Positions 46,572-56,301 of a stretch of 64,000 bases of DNA are shown here, in pieces. This DNA is from Pycnococcus provasolii (Eukaryota; Chlorophyta; Pseudoscourfieldiophyceae; Pseudoscourfieldiales): contig CP150554.1 in NCBI GenBank assembly GCA_049487715.1, positions 62,001 through 126,000 of the forward strand. Reading direction: 5' to 3'. The first letter of the stretch is position 1. Every line of letters starts with the position of its first letter. The notes under the pieces are model-generated. The model had not been told where the DNA came from. It saw only the letters and a list, made by a program, of their open reading frames with translations, and made no database searches. The position numbers and the translations under genes are program-made.

Positions 46572-47819
46572 ATGCCGGTGGTGGTTTCGATGACGTGTGC
46601 AGCACAAGCACAAGCACAAGCGCGACGTCATCGTCATCCTACAGCTCCAGGCTCCAGTGCTCGTCGCTTCTCTGGAAGTCGTCCCTTGACGAGCACCTGG
46701 AAGTGCTCATCCTCGTCGTCGAAGAACACACCTTCCTCCTCGAGGTCGAATTTCGGACTACTCGACTGGGCAGGTTCGACGTTCATTCCTCAAGGACCCA
46801 TCGTCAGCTCGACGAAGTTCGCGTGGAACACGATGTGGAAAACGCTCATGTCTGAACTCGCTCCGCAAGATCAATCGGGCGCGTACACAAGACCACCCGC
46901 AGCGTACACTTCAGTCGTGGGGGTGACACCCTCGTTCCCCGCCTCCTCGTCGTACACCCTGTACATCGGAAACGCATGCCCGTGGTGCCATCGAGTCGCC
47001 ATCGCCGCGGCGTTGAGAGGTGTGCCCGCCGAGTCTCTGCGCATAGTCAAACTCGTAGATGACGCTGAGCGGGCGAGTCGGGGAGGATGGATCGTCGAAA
47101 GTGGGAGAGACCCGCTCTTTGGCGCAAAAGACCTGAGGGAAATCTACGATAGCGCAGCAGGCGGTCAGTATTTTGGACGGTGCACGGCACCACTGCTTGT
47201 GAGCGACGCACAGAAAGTCGTCGTCGCAAACGACTCGGCGGAAATCGTCCGGTCAATAGACGCACTTCCTGGTGACGACGTCACGCTACGTCCGGCGGCA
47301 CTCGCGGCAGAGGTTGACAAGTGGGTCGAGAGAATCACGTCCGAGGTGAACAACGGAGTGTACCGTGCGGGTTTTGCGACGAGCCAAACGGCTCACGATG
47401 CCGCAGCTTTGCCACTCTATCGGCTTCTGGATGAATTGGATCAGCACCTCGAAACAAGACGCTTCCTCTGCGGTGGCTCGGTGACGGAGGCGGATGTTGT
47501 CTTGCTTCCCACCATCTGCCGCTTCGATGACGTCTACAGCGTTCTCTTCAAATGCAGTGGACGGAGAATTGCAGACCTGCCCAACCTCTCGGGATGGCTC
47601 GCGGACATGATGCGACTTAGTGTGATTGCGGACACATACGACGCTGCGTCAGCCCGGTCGTCGTACTTCGGACAGCTCTTCCCTCTGAATCCGAGCGGCA
47701 TCATTCCCGCAGGTGGTCGTTCGACGAAAGAACTCGTGGCTCAATGGTTGTCTCGCTCCGATCCTGCAAAACGCGAGCGATTGGCCGTGGGCGTTAGCGC
47801 GCTGCACACTCGTGACTGA
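46572..47819 (+). CDS. Xi/Omega-class glutathione transferase (glutathionyl-hydroquinone reductase-like), plastid-type presequence
   Basis: 415 residues from ATG 46572; the GTG at 46560 in the same frame is not used. A 75-residue N-terminus rich in Ser, Arg and Thr looks like a plastid presequence. The thioredoxin-fold domain has the catalytic CPWC in YIGNACPWCHRVAIAAAL. The helical domain includes ADVVLLPTICRFDDVYSVLFKC and a C-terminal LNPSGIIPAG. The CPWxHR site and the R-F-D-x-V-Y string are typical of the Xi/ECM4 group that reduces glutathionyl-quinones. A stop at 47819 is followed after 73 nt by a conserved 3' element. Confidence 0.85.
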   Translation: MPVVVSMTCAAQAQAQARRHRHPTAPGSSARRFSGSRPLTSTWKCSSSSSKNTPSSSRSNFGLLDWAGSTFIPQGPIVSSTKFAWNTMWKTLMSELAPQDQSGAYTRPPAAYTSVVGVTPSFPASSSYTLYIGNACPWCHRVAIAAALRGVPAESLRIVKLVDDAERASRGGWIVESGRDPLFGAKDLREIYDSAAGGQYFGRCTAPLLVSDAQKVVVANDSAEIVRSIDALPGDDVTLRPAALAAEVDKWVERITSEVNNGVYRAGFATSQTAHDAAALPLYRLLDELDQHLETRRFLCGGSVTEADVVLLPTICRFDDVYSVLFKCSGRRIADLPNLSGWLADMMRLSVIADTYDAASARSSYFGQLFPLNPSGIIPAGGRSTKELVAQWLSRSDPAKRERLAVGVSALHTRD

Positions 47820-48250
47820 GCACTCGATTACGAGCTGTGAATTGTTTTTGAATGCTTTGTTGTGTTTTGTTGTGTTGCTTTTTAGTAATTGAATGTACTT
47901 TACTTCGTCCAACGGTCGTCCATCAATCACACAATTCACATGCAACGCCCAGTCCATTCAATAGCGCAACTTAAGGTTAGCAGCGCGTATGTTCAATCAA
48001 GTTCACTGAGGTGGTCACCGCCTCCTCACAGGAGCAAGGGAGGGAGGTGAGGCTCATCGGCTCATCCAATGGTATAGTTTGCAAGTGCATTGAGGTGGTC
48101 AAGGTGGTCCCGTGCTGTCCTTAGACTACGGGTATGTATTGGGAGCCTTGTTGCATGGCTCGTCGTTGATGAGGCCTCATCACGCCTTCATTGACGTTCT
48201 TCGGCATATGACGTCCACCATAGTCTACTGTACAGTATGCTTCCTAGTCT
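47820..48250. other. Gap between GST and dynein-stalk/OmpA genes
   Basis: 431 bp. Contains 3' element copy C (47892-47938), GGTGGTCA repeats at 48010-48110, and a near-palindrome CCATAGTCTA...TAGTCTATGG (48218-48254) overlapping the next start codon. No gene. Confidence 0.55.
47892..47938 (+). repeat. Conserved 3'-flank element, copy C
   Basis: TGTACTTTACTTCGTCCAAC then GGTCGTCCATCAATCACACA, in sense with the GST gene. Confidence 0.85.
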
Positions 48251-49834
48251 ATGGTCCCCTCTCCCATCCCCTTCATCATCGATGTTCTTTTCATCGTTCC
48301 CATTGGCGAATCATTCATGTCGAAGCCTCCTCCTACCTCTACAGAAGAAGTGACAAGTCTTGGTGGCCACCACCATGGTGAGCTTGTCTTGGATGACAAT
48401 GATGACGTCGTCATTGAACTTGAAGTCGCATTGACCGAAGTACGGTCATTGAAACAACCACCTCTCGCAGTGCGTCGAGTGCTCTCATCGTGCTTTGTGA
48501 TTTTATCATGTGCTTCTGGTGGTACTTCTACTTCAACAGAGGTCTCAACCTCAAACTTGAGGAAGTCCTCGCGTGTGAAATTACCATCATGGACAACATG
48601 TCAAACCATGCTTGAAAAAGACTTTGTGAAACGTATCTTAGATGTTGACGCACGTGTCTTAAGCACACAATCTAACGCACTCGAACTGCTCAAGTCCGCA
48701 GAATGCCTCGGAGCGGCGGCGACCGGACTGGAGGAGGAGTTGAAAGAAGAGGCGCACGCGGCGAGAACGGCGTGGAGAAGAGCCGCAAACTCAGCCATTG
48801 GACACGACCTCAAAGTGCCTCTTGCACCTGTGCCTCTCACGCGCGCAAGCGTCGCGTTCGCAAGCAAGGCATGTGCGCCTCTCTTCGACTGGTGCGTGAC
48901 CACTGTCAAAGAAGCTATCGCGCTGCAAGAAGAGGAAGCAAAGAAGATGGAACAGGAGGAGGTGGAAGACGTTGTGGAAATCCCACCGACGCCGCCTCAA
49001 CAGCCACGACCACGGCCGCCGCCTCGCCTCTCGCTCAGTGACGAGGTCAAGGCGTACTCCTCATCGCCGCCGCCTGCACGTGCACCTCCTCCCCCACCGC
49101 CGCCCGTCGAGGCTGCTGAAATCGCGCACGTCGACGTGGTGGTGAAGCAGAAAGTGACGTTCGAGAAAGGAAAGGCGACTGTCACGGATGCCAACATTCC
49201 AGCTCTCCTTGCGGTGGTGGAAGTTCTCAAGGACTTTCCCACGTGTCCCGTGCTGGAGGTGGTCGGACGACCTGACCCGAGAGATTCCGAAGACAAGGAG
49301 TATTGTGTTAAGCTGAGCGCAGAGCGCGCGGAGGCTGTGTGCAAGTGGCTCGTGAGCAACGGCTGTGGCATGACCATGGGACGTCTTCGCGCGACGACGA
49401 TGGAGCCGAACGGAACCTCAGCCGGCGGTCGACGCAAGGCGACGAGCTCCGAGCTGATTGAGAGCAAATTCTGGCACATCAAGTTCAACGTTGTTGCTGA
49501 AATTAGAATACGAGACATGGTCTGCTTTGGACCTTCCTCGTCGGAGCTGACATCACAAAGCGAGGAGACGCTGCGCTCGGTGGCAATGTGTGCAAAAGAG
49601 CACCGCCTGCAACGTCTCACAATCGAGGGACACACGTGCGACCAAGGTCCTGACAACTTCAATCAAGAATTGTCCGAGGAAAGGGCGGAATCGGTGGAAA
49701 AGTTTCTAAAGCAGCTCGGATGCGGCGACATGAATCTGAGAGTCGTAGGTTTTGGAAGCAAGCTGCCAGTAGACAGCAATGGCTGCCGCGACGGACGAAC
49801 GCGCAATCGCCGAGTACAATTTCTATGTCTGTGA
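48251..49834 (+). CDS. Dynein-stalk (MTBD)-like domain fused to two OmpA-like domains
   Basis: 527 residues from ATG 48251; a second ATG at 48317 (MSKPPPTS) is also possible. About residues 54-225 read like the microtubule-binding tip of a dynein heavy chain: VALTEVRSLKQPPLAVRRVL, then FVKRILDVDARVLS, then VAFASKACAPLFDWCVTTVK. A Pro-rich linker follows. Residues 296-385 (VTFEKGKATVTDANIPALLA, LSAERAEAVCKWLVSNGC) and about 420-527 (GHTCDQGPDNFNQELSEERA, LRVVGFGSKLP, NRRVQFLCL) are OmpA-type peptidoglycan-binding folds with the usual N-x-x-LS-x-x-RA motif. No membrane helix is clear. OmpA-like domains are bacterial in origin. The combination is new to me; a cytoskeleton-linked anchoring role is only a guess. 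Confidence 0.75.
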   Translation: MVPSPIPFIIDVLFIVPIGESFMSKPPPTSTEEVTSLGGHHHGELVLDDNDDVVIELEVALTEVRSLKQPPLAVRRVLSSCFVILSCASGGTSTSTEVSTSNLRKSSRVKLPSWTTCQTMLEKDFVKRILDVDARVLSTQSNALELLKSAECLGAAATGLEEELKEEAHAARTAWRRAANSAIGHDLKVPLAPVPLTRASVAFASKACAPLFDWCVTTVKEAIALQEEEAKKMEQEEVEDVVEIPPTPPQQPRPRPPPRLSLSDEVKAYSSSPPPARAPPPPPPPVEAAEIAHVDVVVKQKVTFEKGKATVTDANIPALLAVVEVLKDFPTCPVLEVVGRPDPRDSEDKEYCVKLSAERAEAVCKWLVSNGCGMTMGRLRATTMEPNGTSAGGRRKATSSELIESKFWHIKFNVVAEIRIRDMVCFGPSSSELTSQSEETLRSVAMCAKEHRLQRLTIEGHTCDQGPDNFNQELSEERAESVEKFLKQLGCGDMNLRVVGFGSKLPVDSNGCRDGRTRNRRVQFLCL

Positions 49835-49907
49835 AGGTAATTCAACAAGTCTACAGTAAGAAAGTAATATAATGAAATTCTATCTAATTACAAATTAATT
49901 CTTATAC

Positions 49908-51820
49908 TACAACAAGACGCGTACCGTGCACATGCTTGGATCGCTTGCGCCGCTGATGGCACCGCCTTGACGCGCGAACGCCTTCAAAGCGTCGAGCATG
50001 TCCGCGGTGAGCGTCTCTCCTGGCAGAACAAGCGGGATGCCAGGCGGATACGGTGCGAGTGATTCCGCGCTCACGCGACCCACCGCCTGTTCCAGGGGAA
50101 TTCGCTCCTTGCGTGCGAAGAATGCAGCGCGAGGAGTCATGGAGAAATTGGCTGACGAGAGGGGAGGCATTGCTGCCGTCGCCGTCGCTTGACGAGATGC
50201 ACTCGAGGAGCTGAGCATCGCCTCACGTGCAAGACCAAGCGCGTCCACAAGACGATTCGCATGTTCTTGCGTGCTTCCAATGCCCCACGCGAAGAGCACG
50301 GACTTGTTCCGTGCTAGCTCGCACACGACGCCGTGGTCGTCGCATAAAAAGTCGTCGAGCGTATCGCCGCACCAGCTATCTGCATCCTCAAGCAGCACGG
50401 TGATTTTCCAAGGGTCGTCAGAAGGCAGACACCGCCATGCCACGTCGTCGATGATACGCCGCCGCGTGTCAATCGCAAGTTCCGTCGCACGTGTGATGAC
50501 GCGCTTTCCATGGTCGCCATCTACGGCTGCCCTTGCGCTGTCGATGGAAGCGAGCAGCGCGTAGTTTGGGCTCGTGGACGTCAGCATCAGCAGCGCTTGT
50601 CTGAGCGTGTCCTCGGAGACGCGCGCATCGTGCGCCAGATGTACCACTGCGCACTGGCTGAGCGCCCCGAGTGCCTTGTGCGTGGACTGCACAGTGACAT
50701 CCGCACCGCACTGCAGCGCAGATGCGGGAAGCAAGTCGCAGAGTCCTAGGTGCGCGCCGTGCGCCTCGTCGACGAGCAGTGGAACACCGTGACGTTGACA
50801 CACCTGTGCAATCGCCTTGACATCTGCGCACATGCCATGGTACGTCGGCGACACGACAAGCACTGCACCCACGTCACCTTGATTTGTGGCAAGGGCTTGT
50901 TCGACATCCTCGGCGTTGGTGCCGTTGCTGACGTCGCCACCGTGCACGAGGTGCGCTGGTAGGTACACAGGCTTCGCTCCAGATAGCACGAGTCCATTCA
51001 GCGCTGACTGGTGCGCATCCCTCGGAAGGACGAGTGCCCGTTTTTCGTCGCACGTCGCGAGGATGGCTGCCGCAACTCCCGCGGTGGACCCGTTGACAGA
51101 GAACATGGTGGTGGCTGCTCCATAGAGTCGTGCGGTAAGCTGCTGCGCTTGTTTGATGACCCCGGTTGGTGCGAAGAGGTTGTCGACTTCCTCGAGCTCG
51201 GGCACGTCGAGTGCAAGGAGTGGGTGCAGGCTGGCATTGACGTGAGTTTGTCTCTCATCGTCGTGCAAATTTAGATTTCCACGTTTGTGTCCAGGCGTGT
51301 AGAACGGCACTTCATCCATATCTGCTTTTTCGTCGTCTGATGACCCCGATTGGAAATGAAGTGAAGATGCGCGTTCTGTGAGCGCGGTTAATAAAGGCGT
51401 CCCAAAACCTAGCTTTAAGTCCGCGTCAGCGTCCCTATCGAAAGTGTCCCAAGCCTCCTCCGAGTGTGCTCTCAAAGCTGAAGATGACGACGACGACAAG
51501 AATGATGATGATGACGATGATAACGACGACGGGAAACACGTACACCACCTACTAAGAGTAGGGGACTGCTTACAAAAAGAAGACGACGACGAGAAAGACG
51601 ACGACGAGAAAGAACGCACACCACCCCACTCAGTCATACTACCATGAGTAATACGCGAAGGATTCATCTTATTCTTATTAAGGGTAGGAGTAGGATTCTG
51701 ACGTGACCATGTGCTTGACCTTGACCTGTTGCGTGAACATGAACATGAAGATGATGAAACATTGACACGCACCACGCGCACCACCACGGGAACATCCACC
51801 ACCACGGGAACCACGGGCAT
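49908..51820 (-). CDS. Orn/Lys/Arg decarboxylase family PLP enzyme
   Basis: 637 residues, stop just after 49907. The N-terminal 170 residues are Ser/Arg/Val-rich with low-complexity patches, resembling a plastid presequence plus linker. The catalytic part starts at VPFYTPGHKRG and includes the Asp-Glu loop LDVPELEEVDNLFAPTG, NGSTAGVAAAIL, VSPTYHGMCADVKAIA, LLVDEAHGAHLG and the PLP lysine in STHKALGAL. This is the bacterial/cyanobacterial-type ornithine, lysine or arginine decarboxylase of fold type I, which starts polyamine synthesis. The substrate cannot be read from sequence alone. Confidence 0.9.
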
Positions 51821-52193
51821 CGAGAAGAATCAAATGCCAGGTGGCAAATGGCCAGACCGGAAGTACCAAACCCCTAACCTATAAGGCTGTAACCCTAACC
51901 TTAACCTAAACCCTAACCTAAACCCTAACCTAAACCCCTAACTAAACCCCTAACTAAACCCCTAACCTAAACCCCTACTGGCACAGGCGAGGGATTCCAC
52001 GAGGAGATTTTGGATAAGCCTCCCTCCCTTTCTCTCCCTATGTCCGGACCTCCAGTGGTCGCGCCCTCAGCTGAATCTCGCCCGAATCGAATCATTCTTG
52101 TGCATTCACGTGCAGTCAGTCCCTCGAGTAAGTAGTGGATTTTTCTACTCACAGCCTCACAGGGAGTATTCTCCAGAGGCTCGCTCTAGAGGT
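51821..52193. promoter_or_regulatory. Divergent promoter decarboxylase / plastid unknown
   Basis: 373 bp with a long degenerate telomere-like array (51870-51973), much of it CCTAAACCC rather than CCCTAA. Confidence 0.6.
51870..51973. repeat. Telomere-like CCCTAA/CCTAAACC array
   Basis: About 100 bp of alternating CCCTAACCT and AAACCCCTAACT units; plant-type TTTAGGG-like spacing appears here. Confidence 0.85.
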
Positions 52194-53126
52194 ATGGCGC
52201 CTGTGTTGATGTCTCCTTTCTATCGATGTCAACCTTCTTCGCCTGGTGTGTGTGTCGCCTCCACCTCCTCATCCATGAGTCCATCTGTATCGTGCCCTCT
52301 CAGGTTCTCATCTCAGGCTCGAAGGAATCTACAAAGACAAAGACAAAGACATGTGTATCTTCCATTCTCATCAAGGCCTTCCATGCGTCAATGTCGTAGA
52401 CACATTCATCTCGTTTCTGCGACCTCGTCATCTTCTGGAGGACCGGAAGACCCGTCGGAAGGTCTGTCAGGTATCCTCAAAAGCATACGCGCAAACCTAC
52501 CCGTCGTAGGACTCGTCAGCGCACTCACCGCGCCGGAAGGGGGAGTGCTGGGCGAAATCGGATACTCGGAGTACTCGCGAACGCTCTACAGCAACGCGCC
52601 GCCGGGATTCGGTGGGGCGTGCGCGAGCCTTTCGGAGAGATGCGGCAAAGGTGCCAACTTTCGAAACCTCGTCTTCTGCTGCTGGGTAGCAGAGTCAGGG
52701 GCGGGGTACACAGAGATCGTCTCGGAAGTTGAAAAGGGTGCGCGTCGCGTTTCCATCTCGCTCGATCTGGAGTACGAGATCTTGAACTTCGAGCAAGAGC
52801 GCGACGAGGCGCTCAAGGCGAGACGCGGCGAACGCCCTCGAGCTTCTCAGACCGAGAAGGCACAGGTTGCGGCGACTTTGCTCAGCTTGCTCTGCACAAC
52901 TCAGGAGGTTCCGAGCGACGAGGATACGCGTTTGGACATACTGGACATGGTTCGCGGCGCCTTTGTGGGCTTGGACGAGTCGGCTTTTGACGACGCGTGG
53001 TTCGAGGAGGATGCGGAAGAGGAGGAGGAGGAGGAGGAGGAGGAGGCGACTCTATCACCAACACCAACGCCTACGCCTACGCCACCATCACCTTCACCTC
53101 CTCCTACACCAGAGACAACAACTTGA
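52194..53126 (+). CDS. Unrecognised plastid-targeted protein of conserved look
   Basis: 310 residues from ATG 52194 (MAPVLMSP); the first in-frame codon at 52098 is TTG and is not used. A basic Ser/Arg-rich N-terminus fits a plastid transit peptide. The compact core (about residues 90-250) has LVSALTAPEGGVLGEIGYSE, FRNLVFCCWVAESGAGYTEI and VSISLDLEYEILNFEQERDE. The C-terminus becomes a Glu run and a Pro-Thr repeat. The core looks like a protein conserved across the green lineage, but I cannot name the family. Confidence 0.65.
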   Translation: MAPVLMSPFYRCQPSSPGVCVASTSSSMSPSVSCPLRFSSQARRNLQRQRQRHVYLPFSSRPSMRQCRRHIHLVSATSSSSGGPEDPSEGLSGILKSIRANLPVVGLVSALTAPEGGVLGEIGYSEYSRTLYSNAPPGFGGACASLSERCGKGANFRNLVFCCWVAESGAGYTEIVSEVEKGARRVSISLDLEYEILNFEQERDEALKARRGERPRASQTEKAQVAATLLSLLCTTQEVPSDEDTRLDILDMVRGAFVGLDESAFDDAWFEEDAEEEEEEEEEEATLSPTPTPTPTPPSPSPPPTPETTT

Positions 53127-53191
53127 TGTGATGCTTATGTTACAAAAACTAAATTCACAAACTTGCGCACAAGACAAAGTCTTACAGAATC

Positions 53192-53353
53192 TCAGGACTT
53201 TTTCTTCTTTTCTTGACTTAGGTTCGAAATCGCGTCTTTGACACCTGAGACACGCGTGTTAAGTTTTTGCACACCTTTCTTTCCCTGGAAGACGACGTTG
53301 ACGACGAACGCGACGAAAAGCGCGGTCAGTAGGACGTACAGGATGGTGTTCAT
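53192..53353 (-). CDS. Small 53-residue tail-anchored-type membrane protein
   Basis: From ATG 53353: MNTILYVLLTALFVAFVVN is one membrane helix, followed by a polar stretch (VFQGKKGVQKLNTRVSGVKD) and a Lys-rich C-terminus. A longer reading from an upstream in-frame ATG (53419) would add His/Gln codons from a repeat. It lies between convergent and divergent neighbours with its own gap. A real small gene is plausible, though length alone cannot prove it. It may be a plastid or ER membrane subunit. Confidence 0.5.
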   Translation of the reverse strand: MNTILYVLLTALFVAFVVNVVFQGKKGVQKLNTRVSGVKDAISNLSQEKKKKS

Positions 53354-53832
53354 GTGATACAAAACATACAAAAGACTTTCACTCGCGAGAGTCCACTGAT
53401 GCTGATGCTGATGATGCATGATACCTGATAGGAATGATGCCGAGAGACGAAAGATGAAGATGGGACGGCGAAGGGAAAGAAAACAAGGGTGCTCCCTAAC
53501 CCTAACCCTAACCCTAACCCTAACCGGACGTTTGGTCAGGTAGGTAAATTTTTAATTTTACCTACCAGGGGGGTATCGCAGGTTCCCATTAACCTTAGGT
53601 TCCCTACCCTACGGCCTACCAATGGCCTACCAACTACTCATACGAGGAGTTATTGTTTAGGGTTTGGAGAGGTACGGCGCGACTGCGTGGGTTCCTTCCC
53701 AAGGGAAACCCTACTTTTACTTTTTAGGGTTATGTAGGGCCAACCGCATCGAATCCGGCTGTCCGGTTAATTTTCACCGGTTCCCCGCCCCCCCCGAGCA
53801 AGCGAGAAGTCGCTTCATCCGGAACGCGCATC
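53354..53832. promoter_or_regulatory. Divergent gap with telomere-like array before the AlgH-like gene
   Basis: 479 bp. CCCTAA array at 53494-53525, ACCAACTA at 53629, and an eight-C run at 53788, 38 nt before the ATG. Confidence 0.6.
53494..53525. repeat. Telomere-like CCCTAA array
   Basis: Five perfect CCCTAA units. Confidence 0.9.
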
Positions 53833-54796
53833 ATGGCCACACGCGAATCCATGGGCCGCGTCTCCCGTGCTATTCAAAGACGCCTCCTGCGCATGGGACG
53901 CGAGTTCGACGACGAGCCTTGCCTGAAAGCTCTCATTGTCGCGCCTAGCGGTGGATTCCCGGGGAGCCAGGGATCATGGGCCCCTACTCCTGCTCCTCCT
54001 CCTTCGGGGGGGGCTTTTGTAGTTTCTCACGCTGGTAATTCTGCTGGTGATTTTGGTGGTGGGGTGTCTCCTGGGATGAGTGTGGCACCGTCTCCACCTG
54101 GCGTGGGGGGTCATTCAGGTGCAGGCGGACTTCAGCAGTCATCCTTGACGTCAACACCTCGTCACCAAGCGAACCATCAAGCGCACGACAAGCTGGGCGT
54201 CGGTCAGTGCGCGCTCTGGCGCATCAGTCGCGCTTTCCTAAACGAAAGAGAGTACTACGTACCCGGCTCCGCGTCCATGCGCGCATTCGTCGCGTCGGCA
54301 TTCCGAGCGCCGATCAATGCGCAGCTTGGTCACGAGGATACGCCCTCGTGGGCTATGGGCCTTGACTTTGATCAGCGCATCGACGTCGGCATGGCGGCAA
54401 TACGTCTGCTGACCAAAGCACGCAACGCCGCTGTGGAGACGGGTCTTGTCGCCAGAAACGGGGCAGCTATCCGGAAAGAACAACCTGACAGTGCAGGGGA
54501 TGTGGTCAGACATGTCGAAAACAGCAGAAAGTTGGACGGAAGTGGCGACTTCCCGCCTCTGCAGCTGGTACGCGTGACGCGCGAGGAGGACATACAGGTT
54601 GGAGACCTACTCCTAGCGCACCCGGCTCACGTCGACCCTTCGGAGTCGTTCGACTCAGCGTTGATGAACTTGCCTGGCGAATTTGGCAAGTCTTTTATAC
54701 GTCAGCAAAAAAGCATCTTCTCGCGTGACCATATGGACGACCTTTCCTTCGTTGTGAAGACGGATGAGGATGGAGATTCGTACTTAAGCTTGAGCG

Positions 54797-54842
<46 letters not shown>

Positions 54843-56199
54843 TGACGACGATGACGACGACTTCGATGACGATGACGATGAAGACGACGACGATGACGAT
54901 GACGACGACGACGATGATGATGATGATGATGACGACGACCCATTTCTGTTCGCCGACGAGAAAGACTTAGAGAATCTGGAATCCGAATTGCATAATATGG
55001 ACGCGAAAGCATTTGAAAAGAGACTTTTGGCAATCACAAAGAAACTGCAAGAAAAGAGAGGCGGTTTCGATGGTGATGACGCGCAGAACGAGGAATCACT
55101 GCGCGAGATGGACAATGCCAGGAAGATGATTAAGATGGTGAAGCGGTGGATTGAAGATAGCCAAAACTCCGGCTCACCTCAGCCTCTGCCGAAACTGATG
55201 GGCATGATGATGGCTGCCCCGGCAATAGCGGGCAGTTCAGAGCAGAGAGCAGGGTGGCAGCTCTGGGATGACCGCCGTCAAGGTGGCTTCGTCGGGGTCA
55301 TGGCGGATCGGCCAAGGAGGACTGGACCGCAGATGACATTTTTTCGCAGCGTGTCTGTGATCCTCGAGCATAAGCCTGGTGTATCGTCTTCTGCCCTTCT
55401 GCTGAACTATCGTGATGCAGATGCGGACACGCTCGCACACTGGCGCAAAAGGAGAGGCAACATGGTGCAAGATACAATATCGGAGGAGGATTGCGACGAT
55501 GAGGAGGCTGCGGGTGGTCAGAGGCGAGCCTCGTTGTCGTCGAAGCGAGGGCGGAAGAAGGGTGGCGGTGAGAAGGCGACGACACGCGACGAGAAGGTAC
55601 CGGACAATAATGTGGATCTTGTCTACTCGGTGTTCGGGGATGCACCCATCCACAACGGCGGGCCTGTCAGGGACATGCGGTTGAACTACTTGACATCGCA
55701 CAAACTTGCGACGGGTCGTGAGCTTGGCGATGGCACAGGCGTTTACATCGGCGGCGATCTTGCTGAGGCGGCGAAGCTTGTCCAGAACTCCAAGGCGCAT
55801 ATGGCCGATTTCTCCTTCTACGAGAACACCGCCGAGTGGCGCCCTGGACAGCTGCTTGGCGAGGTTGAGCGTGGCTACTGGATTGTCGCAAGACCTATGG
55901 GACTCAGCAAGAATGCGAATGCTGCAAAACAGCAGTCGTTGAAGACGAAGAAGGCGACTTGCAGCAATGCCCTGTCTCGCTTGGTTTTCAGCGCACTTCC
56001 GGAGACGCCAGTGCCAACGGGAGATGAAGATCTCGGATTCAGTCCATCAGAGGAGGGTCAAGCACTGTGGCTTGCAGCACTTCGCTCGCTTGTCAATGAG
56101 GACGAAGGTGGTAGAATTGCTGGCACGGGCGGTGCGCTAGGCTTCGCCCACCTAAGTCCGCTTATATATTATCTCGCCGAAGTTGGTGCTCTTGAGTGA
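53833..56199 (+). CDS. AlgH/YqgE (DUF179) domain protein split by a poly-Asp insert
   Basis: 788 residues. The N-terminus (1-60) is basic and may target an organelle; then a Gly/Pro-rich linker. An AlgH-like fold starts near residue 257 (VGDLLLAHPAHVDPSESFDS) but is interrupted by roughly 240 residues. That insert holds a poly-Asp run (about 322-370) and a charged helix. The fold resumes at TFFRSVSVILEHKPGVSSSA (near 501) and ends with GGPV (near 609), VYIGGDLAEA (near 636) and WRPGQLLGEVERGYW (near 668). AlgH/UPF0301 proteins are bacterial; plants keep plastid versions of unknown function. The acidic insert could bind cations or basic partners. Function unknown. Confidence 0.8.
54799..54940 (+). 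repeat. Poly-Asp coding repeat (GAC/GAT)
   Basis: About 47 nearly consecutive Asp codons, broken by a few Phe and Glu. Mixed GAC and GAT use suggests selection as well as slippage. Confidence 0.95.
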
Positions 56200-56301
56200 A
56201 GGTAGCACCTACGCACGGTGGTGCGATGTTTGTTTCATGAATGTAACCAGATTTTTACTTGTGGAAATGAATTAAAATGATAAATTAATACATAATTTAA
56301 C

